Source: an uncultured Bacilli bacterium (GTDB taxonomy: Bacteria > Bacillota_I > Bacilli_A > RF39 > UBA660). From it: a DNA stretch of 36,976 nucleotides. The stretch covers positions 1 through 36,976 of the forward strand of contig CANQHO010000091.1 of assembly GCA_947623815.1 (NCBI GenBank). The letters are read 5' to 3'. The position numbers and the translations under genes were made by a program. Each line of letters begins with the position of its first letter. Positions within the stretch are counted from its first letter, which is position 1. Below are positions 1 through 7,027 of this stretch, in pieces. The notes under the pieces were generated by a model. The model did not search any database and was not told where the DNA came from. It was given only the letters and a program-made list of their open reading frames with translations.

Positions 1-114
1 TTTTCTCGGCATAAAATCGCATTAATTACTTATTATAGATTATTCTAAAAGTTGCACTTGACTTTTTAATTAAATAATGGCAATGCTTTTACAAAATGAT
101 TGTTAAAATTTCAT

Positions 115-139
115 TTTTTCCTTATAAATAAAGGAAAAA
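115..139 (-). terminator. Terminator-like hairpin after the small unknown gene
   Basis: Nine-base arms TTTTTCCTT and AAGGAAAAA surround a 7-base loop just past the stop codon of the gene at 146-451. The arms themselves supply U-rich flanks on both strands, so it could act in either direction. The first 114 bases of the window hold no gene that I can support. Confidence 0.6.
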
Positions 140-145
140 TAGAAT

Positions 146-451
146 TTAAAAATTTTTATTATTTTCTAAAATTTCTTTAACTATATCTGTTAATTTTGAT
201 ATAGTGATGATTTCAGATAAATCTTCATTATATAGATTTGTATCATCATCATCATAACAAAGCAAAACTATTCTTTTCTTATCATTACTAATAATAATTT
301 TATGTGGTTCTTTAAGTCCCAAATTAGAGTTATTAAAGATAATATTTTTACCTGTAATATATTCTATATTTAATTTAGTTATATCTTTAATTCTTAGTAT
401 CTTGTTTTTTACGCACAAAGGAAATTCTAAAATTTCTATGGACACATTCAT
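146..451 (-). CDS. Hypothetical protein, 101 aa
   Basis: I do not recognise this family. The product is small, has no evident signal peptide or membrane segment, and carries a run of four Asp near residues 67-70 followed by a predicted C-terminal helix. Alternating hydrophobic and charged residues over positions 1-65 suggest a small mostly-beta domain; that is inference. The start has a plausible site, GGTGGTGAGG, about 7 bases upstream. It lies about 100 bases downstream of tRNA-His on the same strand and could share its transcript. A hairpin follows the stop codon. The composition matches its neighbours, so nothing suggests recent transfer. It is probably a real gene, because start, ribosome site and terminator agree, but the function is unknown. 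Confidence 0.6.
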   Translation of the reverse strand: MNVSIEILEFPLCVKNKILRIKDITKLNIEYITGKNIIFNNSNLGLKEPHKIIISNDKKRIVLLCYDDDDTNLYNEDLSEIITISKLTDIVKEILENNKNF

Positions 452-550
452 TATTTATCCTCACCACCTTTGCAAAAGAAAAAGTCCATAATATCAAGTA
501 TTACGAACTTTTACTTATCTTTCGCACAAAGGTGTGCGTAAAATTCAATA

Positions 551-627
551 TGGGGCGCGATAAGGGGATCGAACCCTTGCATAACGGAACCACAATCCGC
601 CGTGTTAACCACTTCACCAATCACGCC
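551..627 (-). tRNA. tRNA-His (anticodon GTG)
   Basis: The minus strand folds as a full cloverleaf. The acceptor stem is GCGTGAT paired with ATCGCGC, preceded by the extra G at position -1 typical of tRNA-His and facing C73. The anticodon loop TTGTGGT carries GTG at positions 34-36. The T arm contains GGTTCGATCC, and CCA is encoded. A promoter-like pair lies just upstream. Length is 77 bases. Confidence 0.95.
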
Positions 628-646
628 ATATCAAATGTTCTTATAT

Positions 647-675
647 AATATATCAATTTTTTTAGTTTTTTTCAA
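647..675 (-). promoter_or_regulatory. Sigma-A-type promoter for tRNA-His
   Basis: Minus strand TTGAAA (670-675) and TATATT (647-652) are separated by 17 bases. Transcription would start a few bases before the 5' end of the tRNA. Confidence 0.5.
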
Positions 676-758
676 GTCCTAATATAATATTTTTATAAAT
701 TAGGCAAATATCTATACCAAAATGGTGTAAATGACTAATATATAGTGGGAGGAATAAT

Positions 759-1178
759 ATGAATAACTATAAACCAGCACTAGATTATTATAATTATAAA
801 AACAACAACTTCAATCAACCAACTTTTACCAAAAATGAAAATCCTAGTGCAATATATGATCCTTATCAAGGATTTATTCGTGGAAATATGTTTCCCGACT
901 TATACAACTCTTACAAAACTAATCAACCTTACGCTTTAAAAGAAGACGCTTTTACTTATATGGATGCCTTTGCTTTTGCTGCTCATGATATTAACTTATA
1001 CTTAGATATCTATCCAAATGACAAAGATATGATTGCTGCTTTTAGTGAATACACACTTCAAGCTGACAAACTTATGGAAGAATATCAAAGTAAATATGGT
1101 CCATTAGTTGTTAGTAGCAAAACAAATATGGTATACCCTTGGGCTTGGGATATGGAACCATGGCCATGGGAAAATTAA
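759..1178 (+). CDS. cotJB: Spore coat protein: CotJA-CotJB fusion
   Basis: This is a component of the CotJ spore coat complex, which in Bacillus is deposited in the inner coat during sporulation. Residues 64-139 match CotJB throughout: an acidic helical core (INLYLDIYPND near 78-88), then KYGPL and the aromatic tail with PWAW and PWPW. Residues about 30-53 (YDPYQGFIRGNMFPDLYNSY) match the short CotJA motif, in which RG-x-hydrophobic-FP-x-L is the conserved core. In Bacillus, CotJA and CotJB are separate proteins of roughly 80-90 residues each; here both signatures sit in one 139-residue chain. The start follows GGGAGG. The cotJC gene begins 12 bases after the stop codon. A sporulation sigma factor probably drives the operon, but I could not assign its promoter. 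Confidence 0.88.
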   Translation: MNNYKPALDYYNYKNNNFNQPTFTKNENPSAIYDPYQGFIRGNMFPDLYNSYKTNQPYALKEDAFTYMDAFAFAAHDINLYLDIYPNDKDMIAAFSEYTLQADKLMEEYQSKYGPLVVSSKTNMVYPWAWDMEPWPWEN

Positions 1179-1190
1179 GGAGGAATTGAT

Positions 1191-1760
1191 ATGTGGAAAT
1201 ATGTAAAAAAATTACAATATCCAGTTAACATTAGAAAAAAAGATTTAAAAATGGCTAAATATTTATATAGCCAATACGGAGGTCCAGATAGTGAATTATC
1301 AGCAGCCTTACGTTATTTAGAACAAAGATATACTATGCCTGATGATCGAGGAAAAGCCTTACTTACAGATATTGCTACCGAAGAAATTGCCCATTTAGAA
1401 ATGATTGCCAGCATGATATATCAACTAACAAAAGGAGCAACTATCGAAGAACTAAAACAAGCCGGTATGGGTGGTACTTTTGCTCAACACGATAGTGCTT
1501 TATTCTTGACAGATGCTAATGGTGTACCATTTACATCAGCCTATACTGAAGCATCAGGTGATTTTATTGCTGATTTAGAAAGTGATATGGCTGCCGAACA
1601 AAGAGCAAGAGCAACTTATGAACATTTGATGGATTTAACTGATGACAAAGATGTTTTAGCCCCACTTGCTTTTTTAAGGCAAAGAGAAGTTGTTCACTAT
1701 CAAAGATTTAAAGAACTACGTAATTTATATTTAAAAGAAAAAATTCAAAGGAAAATTTAA
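1191..1760 (+). CDS. cotJC: Spore coat manganese catalase CotJC
   Basis: This is a manganese catalase-family protein of the spore coat, expected to dismutate hydrogen peroxide with a di-manganese centre. The four-helix ferritin-like fold carries the expected ligands: Glu35 (DSELSAAL), Glu65 and His68 (EEIAHLE), Glu136 (AAEQRA), and His169 with Glu166 nearby (REVVHYQ). The spacing follows the characterised Mn catalases. At 189 residues it has the usual CotJC length and lacks the long C-terminal tail of larger Mn catalases. The start has AAGGAGG 8 bases upstream. It is the second gene of a two-gene operon with the CotJA-CotJB fusion, whose product probably places it in the coat. A strong terminator overlaps its stop codon. 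Confidence 0.93.
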   Translation: MWKYVKKLQYPVNIRKKDLKMAKYLYSQYGGPDSELSAALRYLEQRYTMPDDRGKALLTDIATEEIAHLEMIASMIYQLTKGATIEELKQAGMGGTFAQHDSALFLTDANGVPFTSAYTEASGDFIADLESDMAAEQRARATYEHLMDLTDDKDVLAPLAFLRQREVVHYQRFKELRNLYLKEKIQRKI

Positions 1761-1786
1761 AACAAGGAAAGCCTTGTTTTATTTTT
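1759..1786. terminator. Bidirectional terminator between cotJC and typA
   Basis: Arms AAAACAAGG (1759-1767) and CCTTGTTTT (1772-1780) enclose a 4-base loop, followed by a T run on the plus strand and preceded by A residues. It overlaps the end of cotJC and the end of the convergent typA gene, so it can stop both transcripts. Confidence 0.8.
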
Positions 1787-3590
1787 TACTATCAAATTTT
1801 TTTCTTTCTTGAGTATTTAAAATTCTTTTTCTCATTCTAAAATTTAACGGTGTAACTTCTAAAAGTTCATCATTATTTATATACTCTAAACAATATTCTA
1901 AGGACATTTTTCTAGGTCTTTTTAAAACTACAGTATGATCCTTACCAGCACTTCTTGTATTAGTTAAGTTTTTACCTTTAACTACATTGACCGCTAAATC
2001 ATTCTCATGAGTATGTTCACCAACAATCATACCTTCATATACTTCCGTTCCTGGTTCTACAAACATAACTCCTCTATCTTCTAGTTGACCTAAAGCATAA
2101 GCCGTTGCTTTTCCATTTTCCATAGAAACTAAAACACCTAGTTTTCTTTCTCCAACGTTACCACTTAACATTTTACCATATTCTTTAAAACTGTGATTTA
2201 AAATACCATAACCTTTAGTTAAAGTCATAAATTCTGTATTAAAACCAATTAAACCTCTTGAAGGAATAACATAATTTAATCGAACTTGATTTTCTCTTGT
2301 TTCCATATTTACCATTGTTGCTTCTCTATTCCCTAACATTTCAATAACCGAACCAACATATTCCTCTGGGACATCAACTTGGACATCTTCAAATGGTTCA
2401 TACATTTCCCCATCAATTTCTTTAGTTATTACTTCTGGTTTAGAAACTTGTAATTCAAAACCTTCCCGACGCATATTTTCAATTAAAATTGATAAATGAA
2501 GTTCTCCTCTTCCAGATACAATAAAAGTTTCATTATCATGAGTTTCTACTCTAAGAGAAACATCCTTTTCACATTCTTTTTGTAATCTTTCTTCAATTTT
2601 TCTAGCTGTTACAATATCTCCTTCTTTTCCCACAAAAGGTGAAGTATTAGCCCCAAACATCATTTGTAGTGTCGGTTCATCAATTCGTAATTTTGGTAAA
2701 GCCTCTTCTTTACCCACTTCACAAACAGTTTCACCTACTGAAATATCTGGTAAACCAGATATTGCAATAATATCACCAGCACTAGCGTGATCTATTTCAA
2801 TTCTTTTTAAACCTTGAAAACCAAATATTTTAGCAATTCTAAATTGTTTTATAGAACCATCTAATCGAACACAAGAAACCATTTGATTGGCACTTATTTT
2901 TCCTCTTTTAACAACCCCAATTCCAATTCTACCAACATAATCATTATAATCTAATAAAGCCGGTTGAAATTGTAAACTGGCACTTTCATCAACATCTGGT
3001 GCTTTAATATAATCGACAATCAAATCTAAAATAGGATCCATTCCCTCTTTTTGCGTACTAATATCTGGATCTAATGAAGAAGTTCCATTGATTGCTGACA
3101 TATAAACCACTGGAAATTCTAATTGATCAATATCGGCACCAAGTTCAATAAATAAATCAATTACTTCATCAACAACTTCTTTAGGACGCGCAGTATCTTT
3201 ATCTATTTTATTAACTAACAATATTGGGGTAACTTTTGCCTCTAAAGCCTTTTTCAAAACAAATCTGGTTTGGGGCATAGTTCCCTCATAAGCATCAACA
3301 ACTAATAAAACTCCATCAACCATATTCATTATTCTTTCTACTTCGCCACCAAAATCAGCATGACCTGGCGTATCAAGAATATTTATATGACAACCATTAT
3401 GTTCAATGGCTGTAGTTTTAGCCAATATCGTTATTCCTCTTTCTCTTTCCAAATCATTGGAATCCATTACTCTTTTATCAATTTGTTCATTTTCTCTAAA
3501 CGCCCCTGAATACTTTAATAATTGATCGACAATTGTTGTTTTTCCATGGTCAACATGGGCAATAATTGCGACGTTTCGTATATTTTTCAT
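1779..3590 (-). CDS. typA: Translational GTPase BipA/TypA
   Basis: BipA/TypA is a ribosome-associated GTPase of the EF-G/LepA superfamily that assists 50S subunit assembly and stress adaptation. The N-terminal G domain shows HVDHGKTT (G1), the RGITILAK switch region, DTPGHADFGGEVER (G3) and NKIDKD (G4). EF-G-like domains II, III and V and the BipA-specific C-terminus follow, ending with EYINNDELLEVTP. An in-frame TTG lies 15 bases further upstream, but GGGAGTGA is placed correctly for the ATG at 3590, giving 603 residues, a normal length. The promoter overlaps that of the divergent gene at 3721. The gene is monocistronic, as a convergent terminator follows it. Confidence 0.96.
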   Translation of the reverse strand: MKNIRNVAIIAHVDHGKTTIVDQLLKYSGAFRENEQIDKRVMDSNDLERERGITILAKTTAIEHNGCHINILDTPGHADFGGEVERIMNMVDGVLLVVDAYEGTMPQTRFVLKKALEAKVTPILLVNKIDKDTARPKEVVDEVIDLFIELGADIDQLEFPVVYMSAINGTSSLDPDISTQKEGMDPILDLIVDYIKAPDVDESASLQFQPALLDYNDYVGRIGIGVVKRGKISANQMVSCVRLDGSIKQFRIAKIFGFQGLKRIEIDHASAGDIIAISGLPDISVGETVCEVGKEEALPKLRIDEPTLQMMFGANTSPFVGKEGDIVTARKIEERLQKECEKDVSLRVETHDNETFIVSGRGELHLSILIENMRREGFELQVSKPEVITKEIDGEMYEPFEDVQVDVPEEYVGSVIEMLGNREATMVNMETRENQVRLNYVIPSRGLIGFNTEFMTLTKGYGILNHSFKEYGKMLSGNVGERKLGVLVSMENGKATAYALGQLEDRGVMFVEPGTEVYEGMIVGEHTHENDLAVNVVKGKNLTNTRSAGKDHTVVLKRPRKMSLEYCLEYINNDELLEVTPLNFRMRKRILNTQERKKFDSKK

Positions 3591-3614
3591 TCTTTTCACT
3601 CCCAAACTTATGGT

Positions 3615-3643
3615 ATTATACCACGCTTTTACTTGTCTGTAAA
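3615..3643 (-). promoter_or_regulatory. typA promoter
   Basis: Minus strand TTTACA (3638-3643), a 17-base spacer and TATAAT (3615-3620). Transcription would start about 18 bases before the typA ATG. The -35 box shares base 3638 with the -35 box of the opposite promoter. Confidence 0.75.
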
Positions 3644-3661
3644 GAAAAAATACGATATAAT
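3633..3661 (+). promoter_or_regulatory. Promoter of the gene at 3721
   Basis: TTGTCT (3633-3638), a 17-base spacer and TATAAT (3656-3661), predicting a leader of about 50 bases. It is back-to-back with the typA promoter. Confidence 0.7.
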
Positions 3662-3720
3662 AAAATAGAGATAATTGTCCATACTATATACATAGAAATT
3701 TAAAAAAACAGAGGTAAGTT

Positions 3721-4362
3721 ATGAAGTTATTTGATTGTGATTTTAGAGAATTAGATCGTAAATGGATTGCGGTTTCTAAATGGAAAGATATTAAAAGGAT
3801 TGGAAAAAAATATAAGTTAGAACTTGTTGATGCTTTAGTTTTAATTTACTTATATATCGATCATGAAAAAGGAATTTGTGGTTATTTAATTGGAAATTTG
3901 TACCATGATTCTAAAAATCTTCTCCAAATTGAAGAAGATTATATGGAACATATGATTATTTTAGAAGATGATATTTTAAGTAAAATTAAATTTCAAATTA
4001 TCGACAATTCATTATTAAATCATTTAAAAGAAAAAGAAATGATAGAACAAAAAATAGATGTTGCTTATTATCAAGATGAAAATATTTTAAATGCTAGAAA
4101 TGTTGATATAATTGATGAATGGCGTCATGAAACTAATCCTGATGATATTGAACTTATTTTAATAACTGATAAAAAAGAAGAATTTATTTGGGGTAAATTA
4201 GAATTATTTTCTAAAGATCGACTAATATGCCGTTTATTAGATGATTCAAAATACAACAATCATTATAAAAAAGGAGAAACTGTTTTAGCATCCATTGTAA
4301 AAGATAAAAAAGATGCTGATATAATAATTCAATATTTAGTTGAAAAAAAGAATTCTGATTGA
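3721..4362 (+). CDS. Hypothetical protein, 213 aa
   Basis: I do not recognise this family. The product has no signal peptide or membrane segment and looks cytosolic. Residues 1-75 alternate charged and aliphatic residues (ELDRKWIAVSKWKDI, then a hydrophobic stretch near 36-46). A central acidic part (about 76-135) precedes a segment, EEFIWGKLELFSKDRLICRLL near 151-172, that reads like a small beta domain. AGAGGT lies 4 bases before the ATG. A clear sigma-A promoter sits upstream, facing away from typA, and a short terminator hairpin covers the end. The convergent Nudix gene ends 4 bases later. Composition is native. The gene is well supported; its function is not. Confidence 0.65.
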   Translation: MKLFDCDFRELDRKWIAVSKWKDIKRIGKKYKLELVDALVLIYLYIDHEKGICGYLIGNLYHDSKNLLQIEEDYMEHMIILEDDILSKIKFQIIDNSLLNHLKEKEMIEQKIDVAYYQDENILNARNVDIIDEWRHETNPDDIELILITDKKEEFIWGKLELFSKDRLICRLLDDSKYNNHYKKGETVLASIVKDKKDADIIIQYLVEKKNSD

Positions 4363-4368
4363 ATTCTT
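4348..4368. terminator. Short bidirectional terminator
   Basis: Arms AAGAATTC (4348-4355) and GAATTCTT (4361-4368) with a 5-base loop lie where the converging genes at 3721 and 4795 meet. T residues follow on the plus strand. Confidence 0.55.
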
Positions 4369-4795
4369 ATTTTATTATGTATTTAATTATATAATCGTAA
4401 GTAATAAGAATATCTGGAAAAATATTTAAATTTTCCAATTCTTCTCTAGAAAACCATTTTACGTTTAAACTTTCAAAACTGACATTGGTTTCTAAACTAC
4501 CTACTGGAACTGCTGGATATATTATATCAATATGTAAATCTCCTTCGGCTCCTCTATTTTTTTGAATACCTAAAGGTCTTATAAAATCGTCTTCTCTAGG
4601 AAATCTTTCTCCAAGTAATTTAACTTTGACACCAGTTTCTTCATAAGCCTCTCTAATTGCCGCTTCTTCTGGTGTTTCATCATGTTCAATATGGCCTCCT
4701 GGTTGAACCCATTTTTTAAATTTTTTATGTTTCACTAACAATATTTCTTTGGTTTCTGGGTTAATTATAAATGCTGAGGCACAAAAATGTCGCAT
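4367..4795 (-). CDS. Nudix hydrolase
   Basis: A Nudix-fold pyrophosphohydrolase acting on a nucleoside diphosphate linked to another moiety; the substrate cannot be read from the sequence. The Nudix box is complete: Gly34, five residues, Glu40, seven residues, Arg48-Glu49, then Glu52-Glu53, Gly55 and a hydrophobic residue, following the GX5EX7REUXEEXGU pattern. The upstream WVQPGGHIE is the usual entry strand. At 142 residues it is a single-domain enzyme without extra targeting. Its promoter lies just upstream and it seems to be transcribed alone. Similarity to the MutT-like group that handles 8-oxo-dGTP is possible but unproven. Confidence 0.9.
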   Translation of the reverse strand: MRHFCASAFIINPETKEILLVKHKKFKKWVQPGGHIEHDETPEEAAIREAYEETGVKVKLLGERFPREDDFIRPLGIQKNRGAEGDLHIDIIYPAVPVGSLETNVSFESLNVKWFSREELENLNIFPDILITYDYIIKYIIK

Positions 4796-4818
4796 TGTTT
4801 CACTTCCTATCTTTATTT

Positions 4819-4847
4819 ATTATACATAAAGCTTTAAAAAGAAACAA
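4819..4847 (-). promoter_or_regulatory. Promoter of the Nudix gene
   Basis: Minus strand TTGTTT (4842-4847), 17 bases, TATAAT (4819-4824), placing the start point roughly 15 bases before the ATG region. Confidence 0.6.
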
Positions 4848-4865
4848 TATTTTTTTATAATTTTC

Positions 4866-5582
4866 TTATTCTAAAATCTTTTTACCTTCATCATTGACAT
4901 TTTTTTCATAAAATGTCAATTTTTCTTGATTATCCAATGTAGCTAGTAATATAGAATTAGTATCTTTATATCCTTTTATTTTTAATTGTTGTTCTAACCA
5001 TTTTTTGTTTTTATGCATGTTTTTTAAATTTTCCATCATTACCTTACCATCTATAATAATATTAGCGACTAAACCACTGTTTTCTTTTTTTATATTGATA
5101 TCTTTTAAAGTCACAGGTTTATAAATGGCTTTGGGTAATATACTCATTTTACCATTTGATTCTAATATAGCGTATTCTATTTCATCTAAAGAAAAGTAAC
5201 CACTATTGCGACATGTTTCTAAAAATTCATTAACATCTAATCTGGTCTTTTTTAAATTTTTTTCTAAAAGTTTACCTTCTTCAACAATTATTATAGGACT
5301 TCCCATTATAATTCTTCTTAAAACAATGCTTTTATTGGTTAAAATTGATAATATATAGGCAATAAAACCATATATTACAATAGCTACTATTCCAACGTAA
5401 AATTCAACATCTTGATTTATTGTTATTTCCGCTGCAAAATTACCGATTGATATTCCTATAATATAATCAAAAAAATTTAATTCAGATACTTGTCTTCTAC
5501 CTATCAATTTAGTTATTAAAAATAAGGTTAATAAAGAAAATAATCCCCTATATATTACTTCATAAAATGTTTGTGGAAGCAT
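4866..5582 (-). CDS. DUF421 (YetF-like) membrane protein
   Basis: A YetF/YrbG/YdfS-type DUF421 protein. In Bacillus, members affect spore properties or envelope functions; the biochemical role is not settled. Near the N-terminus are three hydrophobic helices, with the characteristic KLIGRRQVSELNFFDYIIGISIG region between the first and second. The cytosolic part contains the paired DUF421 folds, with GSPIIIVEEGKL and the RLDVNEFLETCRNSGYFSLDEIEYAILESNG segment (split here by a short gap in my reading of the family). A longer reading frame begins at 5618, but its first codons lie in the terminator hairpin of the upstream gene. GGTGAT precedes the ATG at 5582, which I choose, giving 238 residues. 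Confidence 0.85.
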   Translation of the reverse strand: MLPQTFYEVIYRGLFSLLTLFLITKLIGRRQVSELNFFDYIIGISIGNFAAEITINQDVEFYVGIVAIVIYGFIAYILSILTNKSIVLRRIIMGSPIIIVEEGKLLEKNLKKTRLDVNEFLETCRNSGYFSLDEIEYAILESNGKMSILPKAIYKPVTLKDINIKKENSGLVANIIIDGKVMMENLKNMHKNKKWLEQQLKIKGYKDTNSILLATLDNQEKLTFYEKNVNDEGKKILE

Positions 5583-5610
5583 ATTATCACCATTTGTATT
5601 ATGCCACAAA

Positions 5611-5630
5611 AAAAGCATTTTTATGCTTTT
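5611..5630 (-). terminator. Terminator at the end of tagO
   Basis: Arms AAAAGCAT and ATGCTTTT with a 4-base loop, followed on the minus strand by more T residues. It begins in the last codons of tagO and ends just upstream of the DUF421 gene, suggesting separate or attenuated transcription. Confidence 0.55.
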
Positions 5631-6676
5631 TTCTTATTTTTTCTTATTTTATCATGATCAAACAATATATTAGTTTTTAATACAAATACTACTACTATTA
5701 TTGTTAGGATAATATAAAGGGAATAACCCATTTTAGTATCTCCTACTACGTAAAATATTGAAGCAATAGCAAATAATATATCAATTGCATATATAATTAA
5801 AACTGATGTTCTTTGACTTAAATTGTGATTTAACAATTGATGATGAAGATGGCAAGCATCACCTTCGGTTATGGCTTGTCCTTTAAGTAGTCTTCTCAAA
5901 ATAGCAAATAAAGTATCTAATATTGGTATAGCAAGTATTATTAAAGGTATTAAAAATGATGTCATAGTTACATTTTTAAATCCAAGCAAAGCTACAATCG
6001 ATATCATAAACCCCATAAAATTTGAACCGGTATCACCCGCAAAAACACTTGCCGGATAGAAATTGTAAACCAAAAAGCCAAGGATTGCTCCTAACATGAC
6101 AAATGCCAAAGTTATATCTAACCCAGTTTTTAATTGAATTGTTCCTATTATACCGACAGTTAAAAAATATATTCCACTTATTCCACCACTTAATCCATCC
6201 AATCCATCTATAAAGTTTATACAGTTTATACAACCAAGAATAAAAAATAAAGTAAGTGGATAAGATAAAATACTAAAATCTATTTTTATGTTAAAAGCAC
6301 TAACATCTCTGATAAGTAATTGACCATAAAAAACTATGACACAAGCCGCCGCTAACTGTCCAATAAATTGAGGAAGTGGTCCTAAATCACAAATATCATC
6401 AACCACTCCGGTTAAAATGATTATAAAACTTCCTATCAATACCGCATTCATAATAGGACTTGGTGATCCAAAAACCATATACCCAACTAAAAAACCAATA
6501 AAAATAGCTAAACCTCCTAGTTTTGGTATTACCTTTTTATGTATATGTCTTCCTCCAGGTATATCAACAGCATCAATTTGTATAGCTATTTTTTTTATAA
6601 AGGGCATGATAATAACTACAGTTATCATAGAAAGTATAATCATACTAAAAATTCTAATCAATAATTCTCCATTCAT
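5621..6676 (-). CDS. tagO: Undecaprenyl-phosphate sugar-1-phosphate transferase (TagO/WecA family)
   Basis: An integral membrane enzyme of the MraY/WecA/TagO family that moves a sugar-1-phosphate (GlcNAc-1-P in TagO) from its UDP form to undecaprenyl phosphate, the first step of wall teichoic acid or other envelope glycan synthesis. Around ten hydrophobic helices carry the family's cytosolic motifs: PGGRHIHKKVIPKLGG (40-55), the paired Asp of VVDD (93-94), NFIDGLDGL (154-162), AGDTGS (213-218) and the His-rich HLHHQLL. The family split (TagO rather than MraY) rests on NFIDGLDGL and HLHHQ and on absence of a peptidoglycan gene cluster. The ATG at 6676 has only a weak ribosome site; the TTG at 6661 has GGAG at good spacing and could be the true start. 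Confidence 0.9.
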   Translation of the reverse strand: MNGELLIRIFSMIILSMITVVIIMPFIKKIAIQIDAVDIPGGRHIHKKVIPKLGGLAIFIGFLVGYMVFGSPSPIMNAVLIGSFIIILTGVVDDICDLGPLPQFIGQLAAACVIVFYGQLLIRDVSAFNIKIDFSILSYPLTLFFILGCINCINFIDGLDGLSGGISGIYFLTVGIIGTIQLKTGLDITLAFVMLGAILGFLVYNFYPASVFAGDTGSNFMGFMISIVALLGFKNVTMTSFLIPLIILAIPILDTLFAILRRLLKGQAITEGDACHLHHQLLNHNLSQRTSVLIIYAIDILFAIASIFYVVGDTKMGYSLYIILTIIVVVFVLKTNILFDHDKIRKNKKKA

Positions 6677-6738
6677 AATATTTACAATGAGTTTTACCCC
6701 GTTTTATATATTTTAAAATAAATATTTTACTACATATC

Positions 6739-6776
6739 AAACAAAGGCAATAGCTTATATCCTCCTTCCTTTGTTT
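6739..6776 (-). promoter_or_regulatory. Leader hairpin enclosing a strong Shine-Dalgarno sequence
   Basis: Minus-strand arms AAACAAAGG and CCTTTGTTT, complementary over 9 bases, close a 20-base loop that begins AAGGAGG. No gene of normal size starts here. The only downstream reading frame is TTG with six codons (M-P-L-F-D-M) ending in TAG. It lies inside the predicted tagO transcript, roughly 65-100 bases before the tagO start. The structure is seen in the sequence; a regulatory role is inference. Confidence 0.4.
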
Positions 6777-6880
6777 TCCCCTTATATTCTTATGTTGAAC
6801 AATTTTTCATTTCTTAACAATTTTTTGTAGTAATATTTATCTTTTGTATAAAAAATTTGCTAAGTAATTAAATCACTTAA

Positions 6881-6909
6881 ATTATAACATTTTTACCAAT
6901 ATCTGTCTA
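6881..6909 (-). promoter_or_regulatory. tagO promoter
   Basis: Minus strand TAGACA (6904-6909), 17 bases, TATAAT (6881-6886). It predicts a leader of nearly 200 bases before tagO. The gene-free stretch 6677-7027 therefore holds this promoter, the tagO leader, and the terminator of the upstream surface-protein gene. Confidence 0.65.
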
Positions 6910-6975
6910 GAGAACAAAATACCATACTTATTTATCAATATTAAAATTATTATTTATTTTATTTAAATCAAAAAT

Positions 6976-7004
6976 AAAAGCATACACAATTTTGTGTATA
7001 CTTT
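6976..7004 (-). terminator. Terminator of the surface-protein gene
   Basis: Thirteen-base arms (AAAGTATACACAA with TTGTGTATGCTTT on the minus strand, one G-U pair) with a two-base loop, then TTTTATTTTTG. It lies about 25 bases after the stop codon. Confidence 0.8.
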
Positions 7005-7027
7005 CATTTAATCAAATAATTATAATA

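Noticed and set aside
700-745. Possible sigma-E or sigma-K promoter before the cotJ operon
   Set aside because: Partial matches to both consensus forms can be found, but spacing or bases fail in each case, so none is reported as a feature.
5583-5618. Longer N-terminus for the DUF421 protein
   Set aside because: The first codons lie in the terminator hairpin of tagO and have no ribosome site; the ATG at 5582 has one.
6033-6233. Frame of 66 codons inside tagO
   Set aside because: Wholly contained in another frame of tagO, which has strong family motifs.
6798-6825. Direct repeat AACAATTTTT, 18 bases apart
   Set aside because: Spacing differs from common response-regulator boxes, and AT-rich repeats of this length are expected by chance.
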